A stretch of 64,000 nucleotides of DNA from SAR202-VII-2 sp965263165 (lineage in GTDB: Bacteria > Chloroflexota > Dehalococcoidia > Lucifugimonadales > SAR202-VII-2): positions 3,029,407 through 3,093,406 of the forward strand of contig OZ253584.1 of the NCBI GenBank assembly GCA_965263165.1, written 5' to 3'. This document shows, one piece after another, positions 52,829 through 61,309 of this stretch (the stretch's first letter is position 1; each line of letters begins with the position of its first letter). Under the pieces are notes generated by a model, which saw only the letters and a program-made list of their open reading frames with translations, made no database searches and was not told the origin of the DNA. The position numbers and the translations under genes were made by a program.

Positions 52829-53404
52829 GAAAGGCTCTGCAAGCTCGGCGGGGCCATGAGTATTGAGGACGGACTCGTTGAAAGGGTCCGGCGGACTTGG
52901 GATGGGTGGCGGAGATGGCGGGATTCGAACTCACATATAAAGGCAGCGAAAATTTCTTGCTATTCCCACATCTGTTACCACACTTAAACTATGTATAACT
53001 GCGCTCCGCCTTTCCGTCACGGGAAGCTGCCGAATGGTACCCTGTTCAACGGTTCGAGTCCAGTTTGGTGGGCCAAGGCGTACCGATTTGCGAACTTTTC
53101 GATGGGAGGTCTCGCTATAGTTACGATTGGGGGCGAGACAATGCCCATCAACACACGACGAAATGCACAAGCCTGGCTAACGCTCCCAGCTAATAGGTTC
53201 CGCCGATGAGGTCTCTTCGCTGGAAACCCATCCAGGGATACTATTCCAGCTACGCCACTTGAGCCGCGCCTCAGCCACGCAGCGAGAATGGCTCAGAGCA
53301 CTTGCCCAATTAGTACGCGGACGCTGCGCCTGCGCAAAGGCGCGATTCGTCGGTGCTCCTGGCGGGGAGACCGTGCTCAGAATACATCGTGGATCACCGT
53401 CCCG
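52829..53404. other. Gene-poor junction region
   Basis: Holds the tRNA 3' fragment (52907-52932) and no credible gene. Composition from about 52930 is lower in GC than the core genes to the left. Small frames here lack ribosome-binding sites and coding character. Confidence 0.5.
52907..52932 (-). other. tRNA 3'-end fragment, probable integration (att) site
   Basis: On the minus strand the last 26 bases read GAGTTCGAATCCCGCC, then ATCTCCGCCA, a T-loop and an acceptor arm with encoded CCA. The T-stem 5' half and the rest of a tRNA are missing upstream. A G discriminator before CCA and the CTCC acceptor resemble serine tRNA. Such fragments mark where a genetic element recombined into a tRNA gene. 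Confidence 0.6.
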
Positions 53405-55570
53405 TTACGGCGCCGCGCCTGTCTTGACCTGCACCCGTGAGACATCACTCACCCCCTCAGTGCCGACCGCGTGGACACGGTAGATGTACTTGGTGCCGGG
53501 TTCAATGTCGGTCGTGTCGACGTACGTCGTAGCAGCGCCTTCGGCGACCTCGAATTTGACGAAAGTGTCCTGCCCCACCGCTCTCCTCAGTATCAGGTAG
53601 CCTGATACCGCCGGGTCGTCAGTCGTATCCCAAGTCAGCGTCACCGAGTCGTGCGTCGACGCGGCCGTCAGGTTCTGCGGGGACTGCGGACGGATCCCAG
53701 CATCGTCTGGTACAGGAGCGCTAGCCGCCGCTATGACGGTCACGCGCGAAACCTCACTGGTCCCGGCGGCGTTGACCGCGTGGACACGGTAGATGTACTT
53801 GGTGCCGGGTTCTATGTCGGTCGTGTCAACGTACGTCGTAGCAGCGCCTTCGGCGACCTCGAATTTGACGAACGTGTCCCGCCTTGCGATCCTCCTCAGC
53901 ATCAGGTAGCCCGTTACCGTCGGGGCGTCTGGCGCATCCCACGTCAGGGTCACCGAGTCCTGCGTGGAGGAGGCTGTTAGGTTCTGCGGTGCTGGCGGCG
54001 GACATAGATCATCGTTGGTCGCGCCGGTCAGGTCGGGAGGACTTTCACTGATGCGCAGCATCAGAAGGTCGCCATCACTCCAGGGCTGCTCGCACACGCC
54101 CCATGTCAGTGCGCGCGTCCCGCCTTCCTCAGCAACTTCCCTAGCGTCGTCGAAGTCCAGCCGCAGCACAACCGAACCGTCCAAGGCGATGAAGTCGATG
54201 TGATGGCCGGCAAGCCTGCCAGGCGGGTCCATCTGCATCTCGACCCTTCCTGACTCCCACTGGAGCCGCTTAATGTTTGTTGTGCCCACCCCCTCGACCG
54301 CAAAAGACGCTGGTTTCAAAATGCCATTTGAACTGTCGGCACCCACCGCCGCGCCAATCACCGCAGGGTCGAAGAACGCCTCGTGAACAGCGCCTTCGGG
54401 CGCTGTCACTGTCACCGCCATCTCGTAGGTGAAGACGTGATTGCAGGGGATGAAGGGGAACCGAAGGAAGTTGTTATTGGCCCGGTATTCTCCTGCGGGA
54501 ATCGGACGCGCAGAGACCACGGTCTGGGTGAATGTGAATGCAGAGCGTACTGGCACAAGGTCGCCAGTCACGACATTGAACAGGTCAGCGTCTCGTCCAT
54601 CGAACCAGAGCTTTGATCTCTCTTCATCTGATTCCGCGCCTGCGACTTGGTCTTCATAGATCGTGGTGCCGGCGGGCTGGCCAGAATCGAACTCATGTGC
54701 GGGATACATGCGGAAGACTCTCCGACCCTTACCCTCGGCTATTAGGTATCTATCCTCGCGTTCATATTGATGCTTAAGCCTGACGCAATCTTTGTACTCT
54801 GCCGAGCCGTCGCCGGCGTCCATCTCGGCATTGACGGCTGAGAGCAGCTGCTTCAGGTCACCCAGCGTTATAGTTGTACCTGCAGGTGCGCTGGCACCGC
54901 TTGCGCCTGTAGCGCCAACTGGGGCGGTCGGCATGGCTAGGAGGAAATCCTGGCTGTCCCCCACCGTCCCGCTCTGGCCGGTAGCACCGGTATCTTCCGC
55001 GGCCGCCGGCAGCCACAGTTTGGAGTACTCGCTGGACAGGCTGTAATTGTCCTCGTAGGAGAATCCACTCGCCAGGAAGTAATGGTTGTCACCTTGCAAT
55101 GTTGGTATGAGATCGAGCGGTACATCTTTCAGGAAGAAGACCGCCTCCCTGTTATCCCACTGGGTATCCCTACTAGCGCGGATGTCAGGCAACGCGCCTT
55201 CAGCTTTCTGGTGGTTGTCGAAGTCATCGCCCACCCATATCGCCCTGATTTTGTTGGCGCCTGTCCCGTTCAGGTACTCACTCACCGTGAGGTCGAATTT
55301 CACGGCAGCGAAGTATTTCCCCTGAAGCCTGCCCGCCCCGGCCACAACCTCAATGGACTCGGAGGTCATCCGCGCTCTGACGACGGTGGGATAGTTGGCG
55401 ATCCTCTCTTCTAGGGAAGTCTCACCACGTACAGGAACTGCCGCAAAGCTAACGCTCGTGTCTCTTGCCAGAGATTGAGCAGGGAGTGAATCGTCGGGCG
55501 CGTTGCCTCCAATGCCCTGGGAGCACGCTAGCAACGTTCCCGCCAGTAGTGTGACAAGGATTATTCGCAT
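53405..55570 (-). CDS. Fibronectin type III lipoprotein
   Basis: The 721-residue product starts MRIILVTLLAGTLLACSQG, a lipoprotein signal. Residues about 190-235 carry a short collagen-like stretch (DTGATGQSGTVGDSQ and later APVGATGASGASAPAG). The middle is of unknown fold. Two fibronectin type III domains close the protein (about 533-628 and 632-721); they share TFVKFEVAEGAATTYVDTTD almost exactly. It is probably displayed at the cell surface. The gene is 11 bases from the metalloprotease gene upstream, so the two may be co-transcribed. Confidence 0.78.
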   Translation of the reverse strand: MRIILVTLLAGTLLACSQGIGGNAPDDSLPAQSLARDTSVSFAAVPVRGETSLEERIANYPTVVRARMTSESIEVVAGAGRLQGKYFAAVKFDLTVSEYLNGTGANKIRAIWVGDDFDNHQKAEGALPDIRASRDTQWDNREAVFFLKDVPLDLIPTLQGDNHYFLASGFSYEDNYSLSSEYSKLWLPAAAEDTGATGQSGTVGDSQDFLLAMPTAPVGATGASGASAPAGTTITLGDLKQLLSAVNAEMDAGDGSAEYKDCVRLKHQYEREDRYLIAEGKGRRVFRMYPAHEFDSGQPAGTTIYEDQVAGAESDEERSKLWFDGRDADLFNVVTGDLVPVRSAFTFTQTVVSARPIPAGEYRANNNFLRFPFIPCNHVFTYEMAVTVTAPEGAVHEAFFDPAVIGAAVGADSSNGILKPASFAVEGVGTTNIKRLQWESGRVEMQMDPPGRLAGHHIDFIALDGSVVLRLDFDDAREVAEEGGTRALTWGVCEQPWSDGDLLMLRISESPPDLTGATNDDLCPPPAPQNLTASSTQDSVTLTWDAPDAPTVTGYLMLRRIARRDTFVKFEVAEGAATTYVDTTDIEPGTKYIYRVHAVNAAGTSEVSRVTVIAAASAPVPDDAGIRPQSPQNLTAASTHDSVTLTWDTTDDPAVSGYLILRRAVGQDTFVKFEVAEGAATTYVDTTDIEPGTKYIYRVHAVGTEGVSDVSRVQVKTGAAP

Positions 55571-55581
55571 CGTGGTTCTCC

Positions 55582-56598
55582 CTAGTGTTTCGTATGAAGG
55601 ATGTAGATTGCTTTCAACTGCTCTATGTCTTCATCCTTTATTTCCTGGGCAACCCAATGGTCGTTCATTATGGCGAGCTCGCCCTGAAGTGTTGACGTAT
55701 TGGCATAGAAGTCCGGCAGCCCCAGAGCGTGGCCAAATTCGTGCAACATAACCCAGTCAATGAAGGCGTACTGCTCCGGGTCGGCCGTCGTGCTGCTTGG
55801 TGTCGCGTCACCATCTTTGGTGTCGTCGTCGGTCCAAACGAGCCGAGTTGGGTTTAAACACATGGAACCGGAGCAAATGTAGGCGGGTTCCTCAAAGACC
55901 ATCGTCATATCCACCATGTGTTTGCCGGGGCCAGAAGAATTGCGCTCTGTGCCCGGTTTCACGCACGCCATGCTGTTTCCGCAACCGCCGCTGTCGTTGG
56001 TTTTTGTCGTGGCTGCAGTCTGGATCGTAACGATTCCTCCGTCAGTGTTGGAGCTGCCGCAACTGATGTCGACATCATCGCAGATCTTCAGTCCCTTGTT
56101 CAGTACTCCCATCTCATTATTCCAGTCCTCGGCGGCATCCTCTATTGCATCCTCGATGATACTGGCGCTGATAGTACCCTTCATATACTTCGCTGTGTGG
56201 TCTGCCTGATGTCCCCACCAATACTCGAGAGCTGGCGTCGTCACACGAAGGCTATCAGATTCGGGAGAGTCGCCGAACCTGTTCGTTGCCACCACCTTGA
56301 AGGTGTATCTACTATTCGGGACTATACTAGTGATCTCGGCACTGGCGTTTGTAAACATGATCGTCGCTGGCGGATTTGGCTGAGGGGCAATCACCACTTC
56401 ATAACCGGTTGCTCCTGCGACGACGTTCCAAGAGAGCTCAATTCCCCTACCGCCTATGAGTGGCATGGATGAAGGTTTATTCGGTTTGGGCGGCACCACT
56501 CCCGTCTCGACCTCGCCTGACGGGTCAGATGTTCCCTGTACACCCACGGCCTTGACTCTGTGCTTGTAGGTTTCTCCAGGGGTCAGCCCGTGAACCAC
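55582..56598 (-). CDS. Secreted metzincin-like metalloprotease with fibronectin III domain (C-terminal fragment)
   Basis: The frame begins inside an FN3 domain (HGLTPGETYKHRVKAVGVQG) and has another FN3 (PNKPSSMPLIGGRGIELSWNVV). The protease domain has HEFGHALGLPD, an H-E-x-x-H-x-x-G-x-x-D zinc site like the Asp-type of snapalysins (M7), and an AIMNDHW Met-turn. The signal peptide and the first FN3 domains are not in this frame: they are found in fragments at 57776-58357 and 56583-56801. Frame breaks suggest the gene is inactivated, unless this is an assembly error. Confidence 0.75.
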   Translation of the reverse strand: MVHGLTPGETYKHRVKAVGVQGTSDPSGEVETGVVPPKPNKPSSMPLIGGRGIELSWNVVAGATGYEVVIAPQPNPPATIMFTNASAEITSIVPNSRYTFKVVATNRFGDSPESDSLRVTTPALEYWWGHQADHTAKYMKGTISASIIEDAIEDAAEDWNNEMGVLNKGLKICDDVDISCGSSNTDGGIVTIQTAATTKTNDSGGCGNSMACVKPGTERNSSGPGKHMVDMTMVFEEPAYICSGSMCLNPTRLVWTDDDTKDGDATPSSTTADPEQYAFIDWVMLHEFGHALGLPDFYANTSTLQGELAIMNDHWVAQEIKDEDIEQLKAIYILHTKH

Positions 56599-56863
56599 AG
56601 CCCAGCCACTTGAGGAACTGTCACTGTGAAGCTGTCGAAAGGCAGTTTGTGCCAGTCCGAGCCTATGAACACGTTCTTGTGCTGCTCGACCACATAGTCC
56701 GTCACTTCAGGAACGACGTTCCACTCGACCGTTATCTTACCGTCAGTGGACGAACCGACAACGTTCGTCGGCGCCGGAGGTGGGGCAAGGGTTAACCTCA
56801 TTGGACGGCTCTGAGTCTCCGCCTGAATTCAGTGCCTTGACCCGGAATCTGTGGGTATCGTTG
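56583..56863 (-). pseudogene. Displaced FN3 domain fragment, duplicate copy 1
   Basis: Reads LAPPPAPTNVVGSSTDGKITVEWNVVPEVTDYVVEQHKNVFIGSDWHKLPF, then VTVPQ in a wrong frame before the protease gene. A base change near 56615 would give DSSSSGWAVVHGLTPGE and join it to the frame at 56598. The segment 56634-56863 is repeated at 57773-58034. Confidence 0.65.
56634..56863. repeat. ~230-bp direct repeat, left copy
   Basis: Almost the same as 57773-58034, with small indels. The two copies border 56864-57772. Confidence 0.75.
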
Positions 56864-56914
56864 GGGAATTATATCGAATTTTGCCAGATTGCCCAGATGC
56901 GCCCGAAAAAACGC

Positions 56915-56943
56915 TTGACAACCATGGGCGCAGAGTGTAAAAT
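56915..56943 (+). promoter_or_regulatory. Consensus-like sigma70 promoter in the inserted cassette
   Basis: TTGACA (56915-56920), a 17-base spacer and TAAAAT (56938-56943), close to consensus. Transcription would begin near 56950, just before the small ORF at 56970. Confidence 0.7.
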
Positions 56944-56969
56944 GATCCCATAAAGCACAGGGGGAACGC

Positions 56970-57095
56970 ATGAGTGCATATGGATACATGGAGACAGGGC
57001 AGGGCGAGCCGGAGAGCGCAGGGACTCGGGGCATGGTCCAGGTCAGCATCTCCACCCCTTGGGGTCAGAAGAACCGGAAGTCGACCACGCAGTAG
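56970..57095 (+). CDS. Small hypothetical ORF (41 aa)
   Basis: MSAYGYMETGQGEPESAG and onward, with AGGGGGAACGC before the ATG. It lies directly after the promoter at 56915-56943. No family was recognised. Confidence 0.4.
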   Translation: MSAYGYMETGQGEPESAGTRGMVQVSISTPWGQKNRKSTTQ

Positions 57096-57208
57096 CGGTT
57101 ATCCGGGGCCTGGGCGGGTACTGGACGGGGCTGTGGGAGATGGGAGCAGAGGACGCTGAGGTGCTGAAACAGCGAGTCCGCAGCGCCGTAACGGTAACAG
57201 TCAGCTAG
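57059..57208 (+). CDS. Possible small ORF (49 aa, TTG start)
   Basis: GSEEPEVDHAVAVIRGLGGYW and a helix-forming EDAEVLKQRVRSAVTVTVS tail look protein-like. It overlaps the previous ORF in another frame and lacks a clear ribosome-binding site, so it could equally be a frameshifted piece of it. Confidence 0.3.
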   Translation: MGSEEPEVDHAVAVIRGLGGYWTGLWEMGAEDAEVLKQRVRSAVTVTVS

Positions 57209-57232
57209 TCGCAAAAAAGGAGGAGGGAGACC

Positions 57233-57454
57233 ATGAGCAACTACTACGCAGCGATAGGGAGTGTACGGGGATGGTGTGGACACCGTCACCAGACCGAGGC
57301 AACAGCTGAGCGGTGCGCCGACAAGGACCAGAGGGACGTGAAGCACGGACACGGCGGACACGCCTACAGCGATATGCGTGTCTACGAGGTCGAGGAAGGA
57401 TACCACCCCAACGGTATCTACAATCGACAGCTGAGCGTCTCGCGCGATAGATAA
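57233..57454 (+). CDS. Small hypothetical protein (73 aa)
   Basis: MSNYYAAIGSVRGWCGHRHQ and onward, ending YNRQLSVSRDR. A strong AAAAGGAGGAGGGAG sequence precedes the ATG at 57233. It is rich in His, Tyr and charged residues; the two cysteines (CGH, RCADKD) with several His might bind a metal. It resembles small genes of phages, but no family was recognised. Confidence 0.55.
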   Translation: MSNYYAAIGSVRGWCGHRHQTEATAERCADKDQRDVKHGHGGHAYSDMRVYEVEEGYHPNGIYNRQLSVSRDR

Positions 57455-57504
57455 CAGAGAGGGTAATCGGAGACCTGACACAGACAGGGCCGGGCAAATC
57501 CTAC

Positions 57505-57772
57505 CGTCAAGGCATCAACCTCTTGGAGATCGTCAAGCGTTTCGACTCCGAGGAAAAGGCCGAGGTGTGGTTCGTAGCGCAACGTTGGCCGCACGGCGTG
57601 GCTTGCCCGGACTGCGGCTCGGTCATGTCGCTACGGTTGCCAGCCGCAAGCCCCAGCCCTTCCGTTGCCGCGATTGCCGCAAGTGCTTCCGGTCAAGTCA
57701 GGGACGTCCTGCCAGCAACATCCCGCTTGGGCCATCGGAACTCAAGGGCGTCCAGCTGTTGAACCTGGGCAT
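57505..57772 (+). pseudogene. IS1595-like transposase N-terminal remnant
   Basis: The frame NLLEIVKRFDSEEKAEVWFVAQRWPHGVACPDCGS matches the N-terminal zinc-ribbon region of IS1595-type transposases. It then shifts frame to PQPFRCRDCRKCFRSSQGRPASNIPLG, the second half of the zinc ribbon, and LKGVQLLNLGMS. The catalytic domain is missing, cut off where the right direct repeat begins. Confidence 0.65.
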
Positions 57773-58034
57773 GTCGAAAGGCAGTTTGTGCCAGTCCGAG
57801 CCTATGAACAGTCGTTCTTGTGCTGCTCGACCACATAGTCCGTCACTTCAGGAACGACGTTCCACTCGACCGTTATCTTACCGTCAGTGGACGAACCGAC
57901 AACGTTCGTCGGCGCCGGAGGTGGGGCAAGGGTTACCTCGACCTCATTAGGACGGCTCTGAGTCTCCGCCTGAATTCGCGGACGTTCGTCGGCGCCGGAG
58001 GTGTGCCTTGACCCGGAATCTGTGGGTATCGTTG
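57773..58034. repeat. ~230-bp direct repeat, right copy
   Basis: Matches 56634-56863. It has an extra ~25-bp piece (ACGTTCGTCGGCGCCGGAGG, about 57981-58004) that duplicates a segment at about 57900. Confidence 0.75.
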
Positions 58035-58357
58035 ACAGCAAGGTCTTGCACTACGGCGCTGCTGCCGGTGATGGTGACTTCCGAGCCGAGTTCGCGCCAC
58101 GTGTAGAAGGGCAGGAGACCTATCCTTCGCTTCCACTGTTCCACCTTGTAGCTGGTAGCTTCGGTAATGGTATCCCAGTTGAGGGTCGCCTCCCCTCTCC
58201 CAGGGCCGGCCGTGCCTGTGAGGTTCTGCGGTGCGGGCGGCGGAGTGGGGTCGTTGTTGGCCTCAACCGGCGTCTGTGCAAGGAATGCGAAGATCAACAG
58301 TGCGAGCGTCAAGCAGGTTCCGGATATCGTCAGCCTCGCGGCTGTTCTTGATGACAT
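57776..58357 (-). pseudogene. N-terminal part of the FN3 metalloprotease gene (signal peptide and first FN3)
   Basis: From 58357 it reads MSSRTAARLTISGTCLTLAL, a secretory signal with cleavage near VEA-NND. An FN3 domain follows (PPAPQNLTGTAGPGRGEATLNWDTITEATSYKVEQWKRR). The frame ends at 57947, but the next FN3 (VTLAPPPAPTNVVGSSTD) continues in another frame at 57802-58041. It appears to be the displaced start of the gene at 55582-56598. Confidence 0.7.
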
Positions 58358-58844
58358 GTGCTCCCCTCACCAGTGGTCTTGCAGTGCCGACTGAGACAGT
58401 ATCATGGGGCTGCTCGGCAGTCAAGATGCGCAATCGGAGCGCAATCGGTGGGTAACTGTCGCCCTGAGCGTCTGCGCCTCCGGCGGAGGTCTATCAGGAT
58501 CTCGCCGCCGTCCATCAGAGTCGTTTCCATGCCCTTGCCCTGCACATTGACAATGCAGCTCTCTCTGCTGTCGAATCGCGTGACGTTTCAGCCAGCTGGA
58601 TAGGAACGGCCTCCTCTCTCGAACGCTCGCCTTTTCTGAGCCGAGGTCAGTTGCGGCGTTCTCAGCGGTGCAGCCCGATGGACAAGGGGAGACGAACCTC
58701 TCCTCCATCTGCTTCCCATTTCTCCGCAACTCCTTTCTCGAACGCGAAAAGCCCCATACATGGGCAGGCAGGGGGAAGAACACCCGCGCTGGATGTCCTT
58801 CCCCTGTGGTTTTGTCGCGGCTTTGCGCCCGCACCTTCCTGTGG
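58358..58844. other. Intergenic region left of the helicase gene
   Basis: 487 bp without a credible gene. Near its right end two hairpins can be drawn on the minus strand: GGGGAAGGACA with TGTTCTTCCCC (about 58770-58806) and GCCCAT/ATGGGGC followed by TTTT (58746-58765). The second could end transcription from the helicase operon. Confidence 0.5.
58746..58765 (-). terminator. Probable terminator of the helicase operon
   Basis: On the minus strand GCCCAT, a 2-base loop and ATGGGGC, then TTTTCG. It lies about 80 bases after the helicase stop. Confidence 0.5.
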
Positions 58845-61220
58845 CTAGGCAGACAGGTCGACCGACTCCTTTTCCCGCTCCTGCTCCAACTCCAACGCCC
58901 ACTCAAACATCGAGAGGGATGCGGGCTGAGGCTTGCTCTTGCGACCTTTCGACTTGACCGGTTCCTCGGCCATGAACTCCGCCCAGGAGAACAGCGTCTG
59001 CTGCGGCTCCTCGGCCTCGTCGTGGTGGCCGTTGCCGTTCCCGTTGGCCTTGTGCCCGTTGACCGGAACCAACTCCACCGTCGGCCCTATGCCTATGGCT
59101 TCGCGGTGTCCGTTCCCGTTGGCGTGGTGCCCGTTGGTCCCGTTGCCGTTGACCCCGACGGTCTCCGGTTCGACTTCGACAATCTTCCAGCCGTCGTCCA
59201 CCAGCAACTCCTCGGCGGTGGAGTCGGCGTTCCGCGTCTGGGCGAAGACCTCCTCCACCGTCTCTGCTTCGCCGTCCTCCTCCTCTCCGCTGACGATCTT
59301 GCGGGCCAGCGCCATCATCATGTCGTCCCCGTCGTCGCCGTATGCGGCAAGCCCGTCCTCCGGCAGCTCGCCCTCGACGGCGAGGGAGCTTTGCAGCTTC
59401 TTCGCCACCAACTTGAGGGCGTCGGCCTGTAGGGTGTTGCGGTAGGACATGAACACCACTTTCACCGGGCGGGTCTGCCCGATGCGCCAGGACCGTCGGG
59501 AAGCCTGACGCATAACGTAAACCGAATAATCGGTCTCGTACCAGCAAAGGGTCTGAAAGTCGATGAGGTCGAGGCCGGTCTGCACCAGCCTGGGGTGGCA
59601 GATCATCACGTCGATACCCTGCTTCACCCTGTCGGCCACCCACTTCTCCCTCTTGTCGGGAGCCACGGCGTCGGCCTTCATCACCGCCACCCGGAAGCCG
59701 TGCCGGGTGAGGATGTCGTCCATGCGCCCGGTGATGTCCCGCGTCCCCGTGTGGGTCACGTAGACCAGCACCCTGCGTCCCTCCATTCGCTCGGCGGCCA
59801 CCAGGTCGATGAGCGCCTGCTCTTTCGGGTACAGTTTGCTCTCGGAGAGGGGCGGCACCTGCACGATGACGTCGCCGCTCCTGGGATCGAAGACCGTCTC
59901 CCCCTTGGTGCACCCGTCCGGGTAGGCCAGGAGGGTTTGCAGGTATGTGGCCAGCAGCCTCTTGGAGCCGCTCTTGAGGGCCTCGGCCAGCTCCTTGCGC
60001 AGCTCGTCGAACACGGTGTCGTAGGCGCTGCGCTGGGAGTAGCCCGTGGCGTCCTTCTCCGAGTCCATCGAGGACAGGAGTATCTGCTCGGTGTAGTCCG
60101 GCAGTCCCGAGGCCACGTCGGAGAGGCGCAGGAAGACAGTGTTGCCGATGAGATGGAAGAGGGCTGATGGGGCAAGCCCCGGCCTCTCCCTGACCACCTT
60201 GCGAAACTTCTTGCGCCTGCTGTTGCGCCCGTCCTCCATCGACTCGTCGTCGGGCTTGCCGATGGAGTGCTCGACGAAGCCGTACCGCTCGATCCAGCGC
60301 CCCTCCTCGGAGCGTCCGAACTCCGTCCGAATCTCCGGGCTGAACCTGTAGAGGAGGTGGAACAGCGTCGAGCTGTAGCCTCCCATCAGGGTCCCGGACA
60401 GGCTGAGGGACTTGCCACAGGCGTCTGCGAGGACGCCCGCCGCGATGCCCTGGGCCGAGCCGCGCCCCTTGTATTCGTGCACTTCGTCTGTGATGAGCAG
60501 ATCGAAGAAGCCCCCCATGTGGTGCTTCACGTAGTCCGCGAGCGGATACCTCTTCGGGCCGGACTTGTCCGCCTGCCAGAGAGGGGAGCCGCAGTTGGAG
60601 CAGACGTGCCGCCTGCGGTTCAGGTCGGCGTCGGTCAGGGGAACCCCGTCCTTGTCCGTGATCTGCGCCGTGCAGTCGGGGCAGCAGGGGACCCGGAACG
60701 GCTCGCCCGTCTCCTCGTCCCGCACCAGCCTGCCCTTGGACGTTGCCCACCGCTGTATGACGGCGGCCTGCCAGCGGTAGGACAGCTTGGCCCGCTCCCG
60801 GCTCATCACCGCGAACAGGGGGCCTGAACCGATGGAGAGGCGCAGCCTCTCCATGTCGGTGATGGACTCTACGATGGCGGCGCGGGCGAGGGGCACCGTC
60901 TGCTCGACCTCGCGCTTCCACTTGGGAACCAGGTGGGGCGGGCAGAGCACCAGAATCCGCTGGAAGCCCGCCATGTGCGCCGCCGCCGCGCCTATGAACG
61001 TTTTGCCCGTTCCCATCTCGCCCACCACCGTCGTTCCCCGGTGGGCTTCGAGGGAGAGGGCCGCGCCCCTTATGGCGTCTCCCTGCGCCCCCAGGGGGGT
61101 GCGGAGCAGGCGGGGGAGCGTGCCGCCGTTCTCCGAGGGCCGGTAGAGCGGCGGGTAGGACTCCACCACCCGCTGGGCGATGGCCTCCTTGTAGGTGTCG
61201 ATGAACTCTCCGAGGTTCAT
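58845..61220 (-). CDS. SNF2-like DEAD/DEAH-type helicase
   Basis: The 791-residue protein has Walker A GEMGTGKT (67-74) and a DEVH box (245-248, LLITDEVHEY). A CCPDC and CSNC zinc site sits between them (about 180-215). The C-terminal motor half ends in RQASRRSWRIGQTRPVKVVF, SNF2-type motif VI. A low-complexity linker rich in Asn-Gly follows (about 690-740). The protein resembles helicases of phages and integrative elements, which take part in replication or defence. The gene is the last of a leftward set with the methylase and zinc-binding genes. Confidence 0.85.
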   Translation of the reverse strand: MNLGEFIDTYKEAIAQRVVESYPPLYRPSENGGTLPRLLRTPLGAQGDAIRGAALSLEAHRGTTVVGEMGTGKTFIGAAAAHMAGFQRILVLCPPHLVPKWKREVEQTVPLARAAIVESITDMERLRLSIGSGPLFAVMSRERAKLSYRWQAAVIQRWATSKGRLVRDEETGEPFRVPCCPDCTAQITDKDGVPLTDADLNRRRHVCSNCGSPLWQADKSGPKRYPLADYVKHHMGGFFDLLITDEVHEYKGRGSAQGIAAGVLADACGKSLSLSGTLMGGYSSTLFHLLYRFSPEIRTEFGRSEEGRWIERYGFVEHSIGKPDDESMEDGRNSRRKKFRKVVRERPGLAPSALFHLIGNTVFLRLSDVASGLPDYTEQILLSSMDSEKDATGYSQRSAYDTVFDELRKELAEALKSGSKRLLATYLQTLLAYPDGCTKGETVFDPRSGDVIVQVPPLSESKLYPKEQALIDLVAAERMEGRRVLVYVTHTGTRDITGRMDDILTRHGFRVAVMKADAVAPDKREKWVADRVKQGIDVMICHPRLVQTGLDLIDFQTLCWYETDYSVYVMRQASRRSWRIGQTRPVKVVFMSYRNTLQADALKLVAKKLQSSLAVEGELPEDGLAAYGDDGDDMMMALARKIVSGEEEDGEAETVEEVFAQTRNADSTAEELLVDDGWKIVEVEPETVGVNGNGTNGHHANGNGHREAIGIGPTVELVPVNGHKANGNGNGHHDEAEEPQQTLFSWAEFMAEEPVKSKGRKSKPQPASLSMFEWALELEQEREKESVDLSA

Positions 61221-61309
61221 GTCTGTCTCCTTCCTTCATGGGATGTGTTGCGTACGAACGGAGCGAGGCGCTGGGGCCTCGTTGGATGTGCGGCTCGATG
61301 GCGAGCCGT

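Noticed and set aside
53040..53075. GGTTCGAGTCC motif resembling a tRNA T-loop on the plus strand
   Set aside because: The flanking bases do not form a T-stem and no acceptor, D- or anticodon arm is found.
58903..61239. Second long minus-strand frame (778 codons) over the helicase gene
   Set aside because: It is rich in Arg, Gly, Ala and Pro without motifs; the other frame has all helicase motifs, so this is a frame shadow of the GC-rich gene.
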